Assembly: GCA_022566415.1 (NCBI GenBank)
Contig: JADFIY010000005.1
Coordinates: 1 to 33,932, forward strand
Source: Acidobacteriota bacterium
GTDB taxonomy: Bacteria > Actinomycetota > Acidimicrobiia > Spongiisociales > UBA5794
DNA length: 33,932 nucleotides
Reading direction: 5' to 3'
The notes beneath the pieces are model-generated. The model searched no databases, was not told where the DNA came from, and worked only from the letters and a program-made list of their open reading frames with translations. Both the position numbers and the translations under genes were made by a program. This document shows positions 1 through 8,163 of the stretch, piece by piece (positions within the stretch are counted from its first letter, which is position 1; every line of letters begins with the position of its first letter).

Positions 1-188
1 AGCGCCAGGCACGTCGCAACGCAGGGCTCACCCACGACGCGGTCGGGGCCGGCGACGAGGCAGCCGGGCTCACAGCATCCGAAGTCGCGGCGCTGGAGCA
101 ACCGATAACGAGCGAGAAGAACGGGACGGAAGCAGCAGCGGGAGTAGCCAAGCTGGAACGACGTCGCCTTCTAGCATCCCGCCCATGA
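1..188 (+). CDS. C-terminal end of an unidentified protein upstream of MoxR (partial)
   Basis: The third reading frame is open from the window edge to a TGA at 186-188 and encodes about 61 residues ending LERRRLLASRP. The stop overlaps the moxR start as ATGA, the same 4-base coupling used throughout this window, so I take this as the true end of an upstream operon gene. The visible part is hydrophilic, rich in Ala, Glu and Arg, and has no membrane segment or recognisable motif. In actinobacteria the gene before MoxR/DUF58 is often a DUF4350 or DUF4129 membrane protein, and the visible tail would fit a cytoplasmic end of one. That is inference from position, not from sequence. Confidence 0.5.
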   Translation, partial: RQARRNAGLTHDAVGAGDEAAGLTASEVAALEQPITSEKNGTEAAAGVAKLERRRLLASRP

Positions 189-1114
189 ACGACATCCGCC
201 CCCGACTCCAGGCCGAAGTCTCGAAGGTGGTCGTTGGCCAGGACACAGGCGTCGACATATTGCTGGTGGCGATCGCAATCGGCGGCCATGTGTTGATCGA
301 GGGAGTTCCAGGGGTAGCCAAAACGCTCATGGCGCGTGCTTTCGCTACAGCGACCGGCCTCGAGTTCACCAGGATCCAGTTCACCCCGGACATGCTGCCG
401 TCCGATGTGGTTGGCACCATGGTCATCCGCGATGGTGATCTCGTCTTCCGGGCGGGGCCGGTCTTCACCCAGGTGCTTCTGGCAGACGAGATCAACCGCA
501 CCCCCCCGAAGACGCAGTCCGCACTGCTGGAAGCGATGGGCGAGGGCCAGGTGACGGTTGACGGCACCACCCGTGCTCTTCCCACCCCTTTCCTCGTCGT
601 AGCCACGCAGAACTCGATCGAGTACGAGGGAACGTATCCGCTGCCCGAGGCGCAACTCGATCGTTTCCTGATCAAATTCGACATGGGATATCCCGCCGAG
701 ATCGACGAGGTGGCGATGCTGAAGCTGCGCCGGGCCGGGATTGTGCCTTCCACCCTCGACGACGTCGAGGCGGTGGTGTCGGCGGACGATCTGGCGGGTC
801 TGCGCGTCGTGGTCGATCAGACCACGGTGTCCGATGAAGTCGCCGCCTACGTCGCCTCGCTTGTCCGGGCAACGCGGACGCTCCCCGCGGTCGAGGTTGG
901 AGCGAGTCCCCGAGCTGCGGTGCACCTGCTCGCCGTCGCCAGGGCAACTGCTCGCCTCAACGGCCGCGACTTTGTCATCCCGGATGATGTGATGGCGATG
1001 GCGTCAAGCGTGCTCGCTCACCGGCTGGTGCTGCGCCCTGAGGCCGAGATCGAACGGTATCAACCAGCGGACGCGGTGGCCACAGCGCTCTCGACCGTCC
1101 CCGTGCCGCGCTGA
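185..1114 (+). CDS. MoxR-family AAA+ ATPase
   Basis: This is a 309-residue MoxR-type AAA+ ATPase, the usual length. Walker A is GVPGVAKT (residues 40-47), Walker B is VLLADEINR (97-105), and sensor 1 is VATQN (138-142), followed by the family stretch YPLPEAQLDRF. The C-terminal lid with PRAAVHLL is present. MoxR ATPases act as chaperone-like remodelers, usually with a DUF58 protein and a von Willebrand-type partner; here the DUF58 gene starts 3 bases downstream. The client is unknown. The ATG overlaps the stop of the preceding gene (ATGA), so translation is probably coupled. The arrangement resembles the mycobacterial Rv3692-Rv3695 region (from memory). Confidence 0.95.
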   Translation: MNDIRPRLQAEVSKVVVGQDTGVDILLVAIAIGGHVLIEGVPGVAKTLMARAFATATGLEFTRIQFTPDMLPSDVVGTMVIRDGDLVFRAGPVFTQVLLADEINRTPPKTQSALLEAMGEGQVTVDGTTRALPTPFLVVATQNSIEYEGTYPLPEAQLDRFLIKFDMGYPAEIDEVAMLKLRRAGIVPSTLDDVEAVVSADDLAGLRVVVDQTTVSDEVAAYVASLVRATRTLPAVEVGASPRAAVHLLAVARATARLNGRDFVIPDDVMAMASSVLAHRLVLRPEAEIERYQPADAVATALSTVPVPR

Positions 1115-1117
1115 CCG

Positions 1118-2362
1118 GTGGCGCCGACGCCTCGGGCCGCACTGTTGCTGGGGGCGATCGGAGTCGCCGCTCTTGTGCTTCCGTTGCCCCTCATACTGGC
1201 TGCGGTCGTCATCCTGGCGGGGTCGATCGTTGCCGATGCGTGGGCAGCGCGCCGGTTTCCCACGACGACCCGCCATGTCCCCGAGCTGCTGTACCGGGGA
1301 GTGCCCGGCCCGTTCTCGGTTCACCTGCACGGCCAGGCACAGCGCACCCGGGTGCGGCAGCCGGCGATTCCAGACATCGATCTCAACCCATCTGAGGGGG
1401 ACGGCGGGCTCGATGCAACGATCACTCCGCAAAGGCGGGGCAGGCATGTCCTCCCCCCCTTGGCGGTACGGTCGACGGGCCCACTCGGGTTGGCACGGGC
1501 CGTTACCAGCCAGGCCGAGGACCACGAGCTGCTGGTGTATCCCGACATGCCGTCGGCACGCCGCTTGGCGGCCGCGGTGCGAACCGGCCGTTTCCGTACC
1601 GAGGGGCGCAGAAATCGGGGGCCCATCGGGTTGGGGACCGAATTCGAGTCGATCCGTGACTACACCGAGGACGACGACATCCGGTCGGTGAACTGGCAGG
1701 CGACCGGTCGCATGCAGCGCCCGATGGCGAACGTGTGGCGCGTCGAGCAGGACCGCGATGTGATCTGCGTGATCGACTCCGGTCGCCTGATGGGAGCCCC
1801 CATCGGGACGCTGACCCGACTCGACGCCGCCATCGATGCCACTGCGGCGATGGCGGTCGTTGCCGATGTCGTCGGCGACCGCGTCGGCGTGATCGTCTTC
1901 GACGACGGCATCCGCCGCGAGTTGCGACCCCGACGCCGGGGTGGCGAGGCGGTGCCGGTGGCGATCTTCGACGTCGAGCCATCGAACGCTGATTCCGACT
2001 ACCTGATGGTCTTTCAGAAGCTGACCTCCTACAAGCGTGCCTTCGTGCTGGTGCTCACCGACCTCGTGGAAGAGTCGGCGGCGCGTCCGCTGATCGAAGC
2101 CCTTCCGGTGCTGTCCCGCCACCATGCTGTTGCGGTAGCCTCGGTTCGCGACCCCGATCTCACGGCCGTGCTCACCACGACCCCGCACCAAATGCTGGAG
2201 GTGGCTCAGATGGCGATCGCCGCCGACGTCGCCGATGCGAAGGACCGCGTCAGCCGGTCTTTGGTCCACCGCAATGTGGCCGTGATCGATGTCTCACACC
2301 AAGCGCTCAGCCGCGCCTGCATCGCTGCCTATCTGCAAGCCAAGTCTGTCGCTGCCTTCTGA
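1118..2362 (+). CDS. DUF58 domain-containing membrane protein
   Basis: A 414-residue protein starting at a GTG three bases after the moxR stop. Residues about 5-40 form two closely spaced hydrophobic helices, placing the rest in the cytoplasm. The DUF58 signature lies around residue 175-205 (GTEFESIRDYTEDDDIRSVNWQ in part: FESIRDY then DDIRSVNWQATGR). It is followed by a VWA-like strand CVIDSGRLMG, where a classical metal site would read DxSxS; here only D-S-G remains. Partner of the upstream MoxR ATPase by known family association. Its last 69 bases overlap the end of the convergent SpoIIM-like gene, so the two transcripts would be complementary at their 3' ends. Confidence 0.92.
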   Translation: MAPTPRAALLLGAIGVAALVLPLPLILAAVVILAGSIVADAWAARRFPTTTRHVPELLYRGVPGPFSVHLHGQAQRTRVRQPAIPDIDLNPSEGDGGLDATITPQRRGRHVLPPLAVRSTGPLGLARAVTSQAEDHELLVYPDMPSARRLAAAVRTGRFRTEGRRNRGPIGLGTEFESIRDYTEDDDIRSVNWQATGRMQRPMANVWRVEQDRDVICVIDSGRLMGAPIGTLTRLDAAIDATAAMAVVADVVGDRVGVIVFDDGIRRELRPRRRGGEAVPVAIFDVEPSNADSDYLMVFQKLTSYKRAFVLVLTDLVEESAARPLIEALPVLSRHHAVAVASVRDPDLTAVLTTTPHQMLEVAQMAIAADVADAKDRVSRSLVHRNVAVIDVSHQALSRACIAAYLQAKSVAAF

Positions 2363-3304
2363 TTTGCCGAGAACCACCGCCAGGACCCAGTAGCCGCCGC
2401 CGAGGAACACACCGATCAGTACCGCCGGCCCGGCGGTCGTGCCGGTACGCGATACGAACTCTTCGACGACGGCGGCCACCACCAGGAAGGGAATCGTCCC
2501 GAGGGCAAGCTGAACCGCAGGGCCGGCCTCGGCGATGAGGGCCTTGCGCCGGGTCTGGTGCCCCGGTCGGATCAGCCCGGAGGCCAGTCGCAGCCCGGCG
2601 ACCGCACCGGCAACGATGCAGCTGAGCTCGAGCAGACCATGGGCGGCGATCGCCTCGACGAACAGCGCGGTATTGCCGGCGCCGACGGCGAGCCCACCGA
2701 CCGTGCCCAGGATGACCCCGTTGAAAATCATGATGAAAATGGTGCCAAAACCCCACAGGATGCCACCAGCGAAGGCGACCAAGGTCACTCGAACGTTGTT
2801 GACGAGGATGAAGGCGGACAGCCCCGCCAGCTGGTCTGCTGCGAGGCCTTGATCGGTGCCTTGCGGCTGGGTTTCGGCCACCCAGAGGAATGCTCCTGGC
2901 ACGATGGAGGCGGCCGCAGCGGGGTCGGTCATCGCAACCACCCATCCGATCACTGCGGGCACGAGCAGCAATGCGGTGGCGATTGCGAGAATGACGCGGC
3001 GCTCAACCAGCAGCTGCCAATACCGGGTGCGGTAGAAGCCGGTCAGATTGACGGAGCGGCTCCGATCCGTGTAGACGAGGGCCCTGCTCCGCATGACCAA
3101 GGATTCGAGCCTGCCGACTACCGGATCCGACGGGAACAGACGCCGAGCCTGCGCCAGATCAGCCGCAGTCTGTCGATACAACCCACCCATGCGACGGAGG
3201 CGCGATCCGCCGAGCGATGCGGGACGCGAACCTGCGGCGTCGACTAGCTGCTCGAGCTCGGTCCAGCCGGCTTCGTTCGAAGAAAGGAATCGCTCTAGGT
3301 TCAC
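2294..3304 (-). CDS. Stage II sporulation protein M-like (DUF95) membrane protein
   Basis: About 336 residues beginning MNLERFLSSNEAGWTELEQLVD, the usual N-terminal style of actinobacterial SpoIIM/DUF95 proteins, then a cytoplasmic helical region and several hydrophobic helices from about residue 95 on (VILAIATALLLVPAVIGW, LSAFILVNNVRVTLVAFAGG, the glycine-rich AHGLLELSCIVAGA). The AFILVNNVRV and HGLLEL stretches are typical of the family. The name does not imply sporulation; such genes are widespread beside MoxR/DUF58/RDD genes. I chose the GTG at 3304 because a TACCCT box lies 8 bases upstream and no Shine-Dalgarno is visible; a GTG at 3346 is the alternative but would run into the RDD gene. 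The 3' end overlaps the DUF58 gene by 69 bases. Confidence 0.85.
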   Translation of the reverse strand: MNLERFLSSNEAGWTELEQLVDAAGSRPASLGGSRLRRMGGLYRQTAADLAQARRLFPSDPVVGRLESLVMRSRALVYTDRSRSVNLTGFYRTRYWQLLVERRVILAIATALLLVPAVIGWVVAMTDPAAAASIVPGAFLWVAETQPQGTDQGLAADQLAGLSAFILVNNVRVTLVAFAGGILWGFGTIFIMIFNGVILGTVGGLAVGAGNTALFVEAIAAHGLLELSCIVAGAVAGLRLASGLIRPGHQTRRKALIAEAGPAVQLALGTIPFLVVAAVVEEFVSRTGTTAGPAVLIGVFLGGGYWVLAVVLGKSEGSDRLGLQIGSDAGAAERLV

Positions 3305-3312
3305 CGTGTGCG

Positions 3313-3318
3313 AGGGTA
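3313..3318 (-). promoter_or_regulatory. Candidate -10 box for a leaderless SpoIIM-like mRNA
   Basis: On the minus strand this reads TACCCT and ends 8 bases before the GTG at 3304. The same bases on the plus strand lie in GAGGG (3312-3316), the apparent Shine-Dalgarno of the divergent RDD gene. One short segment may therefore serve as a -10 element in one direction and a ribosome-binding site in the other. No convincing -35 is visible. Confidence 0.4.
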
Positions 3319-3324
3319 GAGCCG

Positions 3325-4047
3325 ATGCACTTCGAAGAACGGGCACGAATCGAAACGCCAGAGGGTGTGACTCTCGATCTCAGGATGGCCGGCATCGGAT
3401 CCAGGATGTTGGCGTGGATGCTCGACGGGCTGATCAAGCTGGTGGGTTTCATTGCACTCGCCGTCCTCGTCGCAGTGATGGGCCTCGATGGCACGATCGT
3501 TCTCGGCTTCATCGCCGTCTACGTCCTCTCCGCCTTCTTTTTCTACGACATAGCATTCGAGGTCCTGTGGGCCGGTCGCACGCCCGGTAAGCGTGCCATG
3601 GGCCTCAGAGTCACGATGAGCTCTGGAGCCTCGATCGGTTTTACCGCATCGGCCGTTCGCAACGTGCTGCGCCTCATCGATTTTCTGCCGTCGCTGTACG
3701 CGGTCGGGATCGTCTCCATCGGAGTCACCAAACGGAACCAGCGCATCGGCGACCTAGCGGCGTCGACACTGGTGGTTCGGGAGCGGACCTCGGTCGAAAC
3801 AGGCACCACGCCGCTTCCTCGGGTCTCGATCCCGGCAGGGCTGGACGTGACCGGAGTTACCGCAGAGCAGCTCGTGCTCGCCCGAAGGTTCCTGGACCGC
3901 CGCGACTCGATGAGCCAGGGCTCTCGCATCGAACTCGCAGGCAAGGTGGCTGCTGCCCTACGACCGGCCCTGGCGGGACCCATCGCCGATCTGGATAACG
4001 AGCGACTGATCGAGGTCGTGGTAGTAGCCAAGGCAAGATCGGGATGA
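3325..4047 (+). CDS. RDD-family membrane protein
   Basis: A 240-residue protein with the RDD domain: the first membrane segment is preceded by GSRMLAWMLDGLIK (Arg and two Asp, the name-giving residues), then helices around residues 35-55 and 57-75, the WAGRTPGKRAMGLRV loop that defines the family, and a third helix near 120. The C-terminal third is soluble and helical. RDD proteins are small membrane proteins of mostly unknown function; in this locus they accompany SpoIIM-like and MoxR/DUF58 genes. The ATG at 3325 has GAGGG 8 bases upstream. An in-frame ATG at 3217 would overlap the divergent gene and add an Arg-rich, non-conserved N-terminus, so I rejected it. Confidence 0.88.
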   Translation: MHFEERARIETPEGVTLDLRMAGIGSRMLAWMLDGLIKLVGFIALAVLVAVMGLDGTIVLGFIAVYVLSAFFFYDIAFEVLWAGRTPGKRAMGLRVTMSSGASIGFTASAVRNVLRLIDFLPSLYAVGIVSIGVTKRNQRIGDLAASTLVVRERTSVETGTTPLPRVSIPAGLDVTGVTAEQLVLARRFLDRRDSMSQGSRIELAGKVAAALRPALAGPIADLDNERLIEVVVVAKARSG

Positions 4048-4118
4048 GCAGAGTCGAAAGTCGCAAGTCGCAGGTCGGATCTTGCTTGGGACTTGCGACT
4101 TGTGACTTGTGACTCTCT
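4048..4118. repeat. Heptad (AGTCGCA) repeat hairpin filling the RDD/ahcY convergent gap
   Basis: The 71 bases between the two stop codons are almost entirely copies of AGTCGCA/AGTCACA: direct on the left (4058-4076) and inverted on the right (4090-4108). The arms pair over 19 bases with two mismatches around a 13-base loop. The position between two convergent genes suggests a bidirectional terminator or mRNA 3'-end stabiliser (inference). There is no U-tract of classical length. Confidence 0.75.
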
Positions 4119-5366
4119 CTACGTTCCTGTTTCCCAGGACGACAGGTAACGCTCCTGCTCGGAGGTGAGGGTCTCCAGAGTGGCCCCCATTGATTCGAGC
4201 TTCAACCGCGCCACCTCTTGGTCGATCTCCCGCGGCAGGATGTGCACGTCGGGGGACAACTCGTCGCCTTCGTTGATCAGCCATTCGGCAGCGAGTGCCT
4301 GATCCGCAAACGACATATCCATGACATCGGCGGGATGTCCCTCGGCGGCGCCGAGGTTCACCAAGCGCCCCTCGGCGACAATCACAATGCGACGGCCGTC
4401 GGCGAGCTCGTACTCATCGAGGTTGTTGCGCAGGTGACGTTTGGCGACGGCGAGCTCGCCGAGCGCATCGAGGTCGATCTCGACATCGAAATGGCCCGCA
4501 TTAGCCAGGATCACCCCGTCCTTCATCACCTTGAAGTGCTCTGCTCGAAGGATGTGGATGTCACCGGTGGCGGTGAGGAACACGTCCCCGATCGGGGCCG
4601 CCTCGGCGGCCGTCAACACCCTGTACCCCTCCATGACAGCCGACAGAGCCCGAATTGGGTCGACCTCGATCACGACCACGTTGCCGCCGAGGCCATCAGC
4701 CCGCTTGGCGATCCCCCATCCGCAGTCGCCGAACCCGGCAACCACGACCGTCTTGCCGGCAAAGAGGATGTTGGTGGCGCGAAGAATGCCGTCGAGAGCC
4801 GACTGGCCGGTCCCATGACGATTGTCGAAAAGGTGTTTGGTGTCCGAATCGTTCACCGCCACAACCGGATAGCGCAGCACGCCGTCCGCAGCCATCGCCC
4901 GCAACCGCATGACCCCGGTCGTTGTCTCCTCGAGGCCCCCGAGGATGGGCTGATCCTTGCGTGCCTGGTGGAGGACCGTCGTGGTGTCGGCACCGTCGTC
5001 GAACACGATGTGTGGCTCGGTGTCGAGGATCGCATCGATGTGCTCGTAGAACGTGTCGGAATTTTCGCCGCGGATTGCAAAGACCGGGATTTCGTCTGCG
5101 ACGAGAGCGGCGGCGACATCATCCTGGGTGGACAACGGATTGGATGCGCTCAACACAACGGAGGCTCCGCCGGCACGAAGTGTTCGCATCAGGGTGGCGG
5201 TTTCGGTGGTGACGTGCATGCAAGCGGCTATCCGAATACCGTCGAGCGGGCGTTCCTTGTCGAAGCGATCCTTGATTTGCCCGAGCACGGGCATGCGTCG
5301 GGCCGCCCAGGCGATCCTCAGCTCCCCGTCCTCAGCAAGGGCGGGATCGGCGATGTCGTAGTTCAC
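4119..5366 (-). CDS. ahcY: Adenosylhomocysteinase (S-adenosyl-L-homocysteine hydrolase), short form
   Basis: Catalyses the NAD-dependent reversible hydrolysis of S-adenosylhomocysteine to adenosine and homocysteine, which removes product inhibition of methyltransferases. The 415-residue product contains HVTTETA (51-57), EETTTG (146-151), [12 protein letters not shown] with the catalytic Lys177 and Asp181, and the NAD-binding loop GFGDCGWG (211-218). It lacks the roughly 40-residue insertion and the C-terminal Lys/Tyr tail of the long actinobacterial and eukaryotic enzymes, ending in SWETGT, so it resembles the short archaeal/thermotogal type. The GTG start at 5366 has AGGAAGG seven bases upstream (5374-5380) and overlaps the stop of the SIS gene as GTGA. 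Last gene of the manB operon. Confidence 0.96.
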   Translation of the reverse strand: MNYDIADPALAEDGELRIAWAARRMPVLGQIKDRFDKERPLDGIRIAACMHVTTETATLMRTLRAGGASVVLSASNPLSTQDDVAAALVADEIPVFAIRGENSDTFYEHIDAILDTEPHIVFDDGADTTTVLHQARKDQPILGGLEETTTGVMRLRAMAADGVLRYPVVAVNDSDTKHLFDNRHGTGQSALDGILRATNILFAGKTVVVAGFGDCGWGIAKRADGLGGNVVVIEVDPIRALSAVMEGYRVLTAAEAAPIGDVFLTATGDIHILRAEHFKVMKDGVILANAGHFDVEIDLDALGELAVAKRHLRNNLDEYELADGRRIVIVAEGRLVNLGAAEGHPADVMDMSFADQALAAEWLINEGDELSPDVHILPREIDQEVARLKLESMGATLETLTSEQERYLSSWETGT

Positions 5367-6352
5367 TGATTTTCCTTCCTGAGCGTTGTCTTGAAACCTT
5401 CGAGGATATCGACCGGCATCGGATCCGTTCCCGCGTTCTCCGCCACCGCAACCGACGCTACGTCCCCCACCACTGCGAGGCTGAAGAACCGGGCGATCGG
5501 CCCGGCCCCAGACGAAGCAACCGTCGCCGTCGCGGCAACGGGGATTGTGGCAGCGCTCAGCTCCATCCGGCGCAGGATCCGTGGGTGATCGTGCTCGTCC
5601 GTCAAGTACACGATGGTGAACCGCTCCGCGGCTGGACCGCGCCAACCCTCCAGCTCATTGTGGTTCATCTCGGGCACGACACCGGCATAGGCGGGTACCT
5701 TGGCGTTCTCGTTGAGCTGGGTCTTCCATCGGTAGGCGGCGGTCGAGCCCACCCCATACCCGCCATAGATGATGGCCGTTCTGTTCTCGAGGCCCTTGGC
5801 GACCGTTGTTCCCTGCTCGACTGCGGGACCGTCTCCGTTCCCCAGCAATACCTCGACCACGTCGGCCGCCTCGGCGAGCTGGCCGCTCGCATCGGCGATC
5901 AGCCCGAAAGCTTCTAGCACCTTGGCAACCGCCGCCGTCTGGTAACCAACACCGGCACGAGGCTGGAGCCCTGCGGGCACAAGGGCGATCGGGAAGCCGC
6001 GTTCGCTCGCGATCTCCGCCAGTCGGCCCCCGGAGGCAACGATCGAGACGTCGAGATGGGCCGATAGCGCGACATCCACCCCTGAGAGCACCTCCTCGGT
6101 GTTTCCGCTATAGGAGACGGCAACGACGACGGCGCCTGCTTCCTCCGCCCAACCGGGCAACCCGTAGCTGCGGTGCACGATGACGGGGGCGGAGCCGGTG
6201 GTGGCCAGACCCGCCACCGTCGCCGCCATCGCCGAGCCCCCCATCCCGAGGAGCACGACGGGGCGATCGGTGACCTGACCTGTCACGCCGAGGTCGATTC
6301 CCCACCGCAGCTGCGCGGGCAGCTCGACCACGTGATCCATCATCGATGTCAC
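5363..6352 (-). CDS. SIS-domain phosphoglucose/phosphomannose isomerase-like protein
   Basis: About 329 residues. The first SIS domain contains [21 protein letters not shown] and [15 protein letters not shown]; the second contains [38 protein letters not shown] and a closing acidic helix. This is the bifunctional PGI/PMI layout, where the Glu of NENAK and His of NHNE are catalytic. It could interconvert fructose-6-P with glucose-6-P or mannose-6-P and so feed ManB, encoded in the same operon; many actinobacterial members have no proven activity. The GTG at 6352 overlaps the upstream stop as GTGA; an ATG at 6343 is a possible alternative and neither has a clear Shine-Dalgarno. Confidence 0.88.
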   Translation of the reverse strand: MTSMMDHVVELPAQLRWGIDLGVTGQVTDRPVVLLGMGGSAMAATVAGLATTGSAPVIVHRSYGLPGWAEEAGAVVVAVSYSGNTEEVLSGVDVALSAHLDVSIVASGGRLAEIASERGFPIALVPAGLQPRAGVGYQTAAVAKVLEAFGLIADASGQLAEAADVVEVLLGNGDGPAVEQGTTVAKGLENRTAIIYGGYGVGSTAAYRWKTQLNENAKVPAYAGVVPEMNHNELEGWRGPAAERFTIVYLTDEHDHPRILRRMELSAATIPVAATATVASSGAGPIARFFSLAVVGDVASVAVAENAGTDPMPVDILEGFKTTLRKENQ

Positions 6353-6528
6353 GATGGTGGCAGCGCCTCGTCGACGAGCATGACGGGAATCCCATCGCGC
6401 ACCGGGTACCGCCGGCCGCAGTCTGCGCACACCAGGACGTCGGGTTCCCGCTGCTCGCTCAGCGTCCCGGCATCGACCGGGCACTGCATGATCGCCAGCA
6501 GCGCCGGGTCCACCAGGTGGTCGGTCAT
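6349..6528 (-). CDS. Trm112-like small zinc-binding protein
   Basis: A 59-residue protein of the Trm112/UPF0434 type: it starts with DPALLAIMQCPV and ends with VLVCADCGRRYPVRDGIPVML, the core family motif. The canonical first pair CPxC is here C16-P-V-D19, so only three of four zinc-ligand cysteines remain (Cys16, Cys34, Cys37), with Asp19 in the fourth place. In eukaryotes and archaea Trm112 activates methyltransferases; in actinobacteria the role is unproven, but linkage to ahcY, which clears methyltransferase product, fits. The ATG at 6528 has GGAGG four bases upstream and overlaps the manB stop (ATGA). Confidence 0.88.
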   Translation of the reverse strand: MTDHLVDPALLAIMQCPVDAGTLSEQREPDVLVCADCGRRYPVRDGIPVMLVDEALPPS

Positions 6529-7862
6529 GTTTCCTCCATGATCACCGCCGCCACCGTTGCGACCAGTTCGTCGACGGCTGCGGCGTCGGGCGCCTCGGCG
6601 TTGAGGCGCAGCTTTGGCTCCGTGTTCGATGGTCGCAGATTGAACCACCTATCGCCAAGGTCGATGGTCAACCCATCGAGGTGGTCGGCCTCACCCGCAG
6701 GGAACGCCGACTCCGCGGCTCGCATCGCTCGACCCTGGTCGACAATGTCGTAGTTGATCTCCCCGGAGGCGGCGTACGGCTCGTACACCGATCGGAGCTC
6801 CGACAGCGGGCGTCCCGCCTCCGAGAGCACCTGCATCAGCACCAGCATGGCCAGGGTCCCGGAATCGGCCCCGTAGTTGTCGGCAAAGTAATAATGCCCC
6901 GAGTGCTCGCCACCGAACACGGCGCCGGTGTCCTTCATCACCTGCTTGATGAAGGAGTGCCCGACCCTGGTGCGGACCGGTGTCCCACCGGCGGCAATGA
7001 TCGTTTCCGGGACCGCTTTGGAGGTGATGAGGTTGTGCACGACGGTGGCTCCGGCATGGTTGCTCAGGAACCAGTCGGCGATGATCGCCGTCGTCACGCT
7101 CCCAGACAGCGGGACCAGCTGGTCGTCGATGAAGAACGCACGGTCGGCGTCACCGTCGAAGGCGACGCCGAGATCGGCGGGCGACCGCTCCATGAGCGCC
7201 AGTAGGTCGGTGAGGTTCTCCTCCTGGAGCGGATCGGCCGGGTGGTTGGGGAAGGTTCCATCCGGATCGAGATACAGACCATCGAGATGGGACGGGATCC
7301 GCTCGAACACCGAGGGCAGCGCGATGCCGACCATCCCGTTGCCGCCGTCGGCAGCCACACGAAGTTCCGAGAATCGCCCGGCATCCACGATCCCGAAGAG
7401 GTGATCTACGTAGCCAGCGAGCAGGTCGCGCCGCTCGACGTTGCCCTGCGGTCGCGAATCTGTCGGGGGATCGGTCGCGACTGCCTTGATCTCACCTAGG
7501 CCGGTCTCCTGACCGACCGGGGCAGCTCCAGCCAGGCAGAACTTCATCCCGTTCCACTCCGGCGGGTTGTGCGAAGCCGTGATCACGACGCCCGGCAGGT
7601 CCAGCGAGCCGCAGGCGTAGTAGAGGGCATCGGTGCTGATCGGCCCAATGTGGATCACGTCGACGCCGCGGCCGGTGATTCCGGCGATGAGCGCCTCCGA
7701 CAGACGGGGAGACGATAGGCGGCAGTCGATCCCCACCACGATCGCCGAAGCTCCTGCGAACTCGGCAAACCCGACCCCGATGCGCCGTGCCGCCTCGTCA
7801 TCCAGCTGGCCGGGGACGAGACCACGTACGTCGTACGCCTTGAAGATGGCGTCCAGATCCAT
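6525..7862 (-). CDS. manB: Phosphomannomutase/phosphoglucomutase
   Basis: A 445-residue alpha-D-phosphohexomutase that would convert mannose-6-P to mannose-1-P, the precursor of GDP-mannose for cell-envelope glycans. All four family sites are visible: the phospho-Ser loop TASHNP (95-100, Ser97), the Mg-binding DGDADR, the sugar-specificity loop GGEHSGHYYF, and the phosphate-binding loop RPSNTEPKLRL near the C-terminus. The start MDLDAIFKAYDVRG is the classical one; it has no Shine-Dalgarno but a TACACT box 8 bases upstream, suggesting a leaderless mRNA. First gene of the four-gene minus-strand operon ManB-Trm112-SIS-AhcY, an arrangement I recall from Streptomyces and mycobacteria. Confidence 0.95.
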   Translation of the reverse strand: MDLDAIFKAYDVRGLVPGQLDDEAARRIGVGFAEFAGASAIVVGIDCRLSSPRLSEALIAGITGRGVDVIHIGPISTDALYYACGSLDLPGVVITASHNPPEWNGMKFCLAGAAPVGQETGLGEIKAVATDPPTDSRPQGNVERRDLLAGYVDHLFGIVDAGRFSELRVAADGGNGMVGIALPSVFERIPSHLDGLYLDPDGTFPNHPADPLQEENLTDLLALMERSPADLGVAFDGDADRAFFIDDQLVPLSGSVTTAIIADWFLSNHAGATVVHNLITSKAVPETIIAAGGTPVRTRVGHSFIKQVMKDTGAVFGGEHSGHYYFADNYGADSGTLAMLVLMQVLSEAGRPLSELRSVYEPYAASGEINYDIVDQGRAMRAAESAFPAGEADHLDGLTIDLGDRWFNLRPSNTEPKLRLNAEAPDAAAVDELVATVAAVIMEET

Positions 7863-7870
7863 ATCCGCGG

Positions 7871-7876
7871 AGTGTA
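7871..7876 (-). promoter_or_regulatory. Candidate -10 box for leaderless manB
   Basis: TACACT on the minus strand, ending 8 bases before the manB ATG, with no ribosome-binding site between. Transcription would start at or next to the start codon. Heptad repeats begin directly upstream, leaving no recognisable -35. Confidence 0.4.
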
Positions 7877-7880
7877 AGGA

Positions 7881-7910
7881 GTTGCCAGTCGCCAGTCGCC
7901 AGTCGCAAGT
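7881..7910. repeat. Heptad repeat, CAGTCGC units
   Basis: About four units of the AGTCGCC/AGTCGCA heptad stand directly upstream of the manB promoter. Unlike most other sites in the window, this one lies between divergent genes, so it cannot be a terminator for either. Confidence 0.65.
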
Positions 7911-7911
7911 A

Positions 7912-7986
7912 TTCGCCTCTCCCGCAAGCGGCAGCACCGCGGGGAGGCGCGAGGCAGCAAAGCTGCCGAGCGGAGGGGGCTTTGGG
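7912..7986. repeat. Dispersed GC-rich palindromic element, copy 1
   Basis: Begins TTCGCCTCTCCC and ends CGGAGGGGGCTTTGGG. A second copy with the same ends and a different, shorter core lies at 12739-12793; both follow an AGTCGC heptad and both precede GATGAGC. The interior carries complementary GC-rich segments able to form hairpins. Together with its flanking heptads it accounts for much of the 301-base manB/GT2 gap; 7990-8105 holds nothing else I recognise. Confidence 0.55.
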
Positions 7987-8105
7987 AGCTTGCTGGGGAT
8001 GAGATGAGCACCGACCGGACCCGGGAGCTGGGACTGGGAACCAGCCTCCGGCCTCCGGCCACCGGTCACCGGCCAGAACTCGGGCCCGGCCACCTATCAC
8101 AAGCC

Positions 8106-8140
8106 GGGACTGGGAGCTGGGAGCTGGGAACTGGGAGCTG
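8106..8140. repeat. Heptad repeat, GGGAGCT/GGGAACT units
   Basis: Five 7-base units (GGGACT-, GGGAGCT, GGGAGCT, GGGAACT, GGGAGCT), the reverse complement of the AGTTCCC heptad, end 11 bases before a TACCCT box. A further degenerate pair lies at about 8024-8043. Confidence 0.65.
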
Positions 8141-8150
8141 CTGCTCCTCC

Positions 8151-8156
8151 TACCCT
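8151..8156 (+). promoter_or_regulatory. Candidate -10 box for the GT2 gene
   Basis: TACCCT seven bases before the ATG at 8164; the intervening bases contain no Shine-Dalgarno, consistent with a leaderless transcript. Confidence 0.4.
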
Positions 8157-8163
8157 CACCGGC

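Noticed and set aside
1004-2269. Long minus-strand reading frame (about 421 codons) opposite the DUF58 gene
   Set aside because: His/Arg/Gly-rich shadow of a real gene in high-GC DNA; no family motifs, while the plus strand has conserved DUF58 sequence.
5367-5400. S-adenosylhomocysteine riboswitch before ahcY
   Set aside because: The ahcY start overlaps the upstream gene and has an ordinary AGGAAGG; there is no room for an aptamer.
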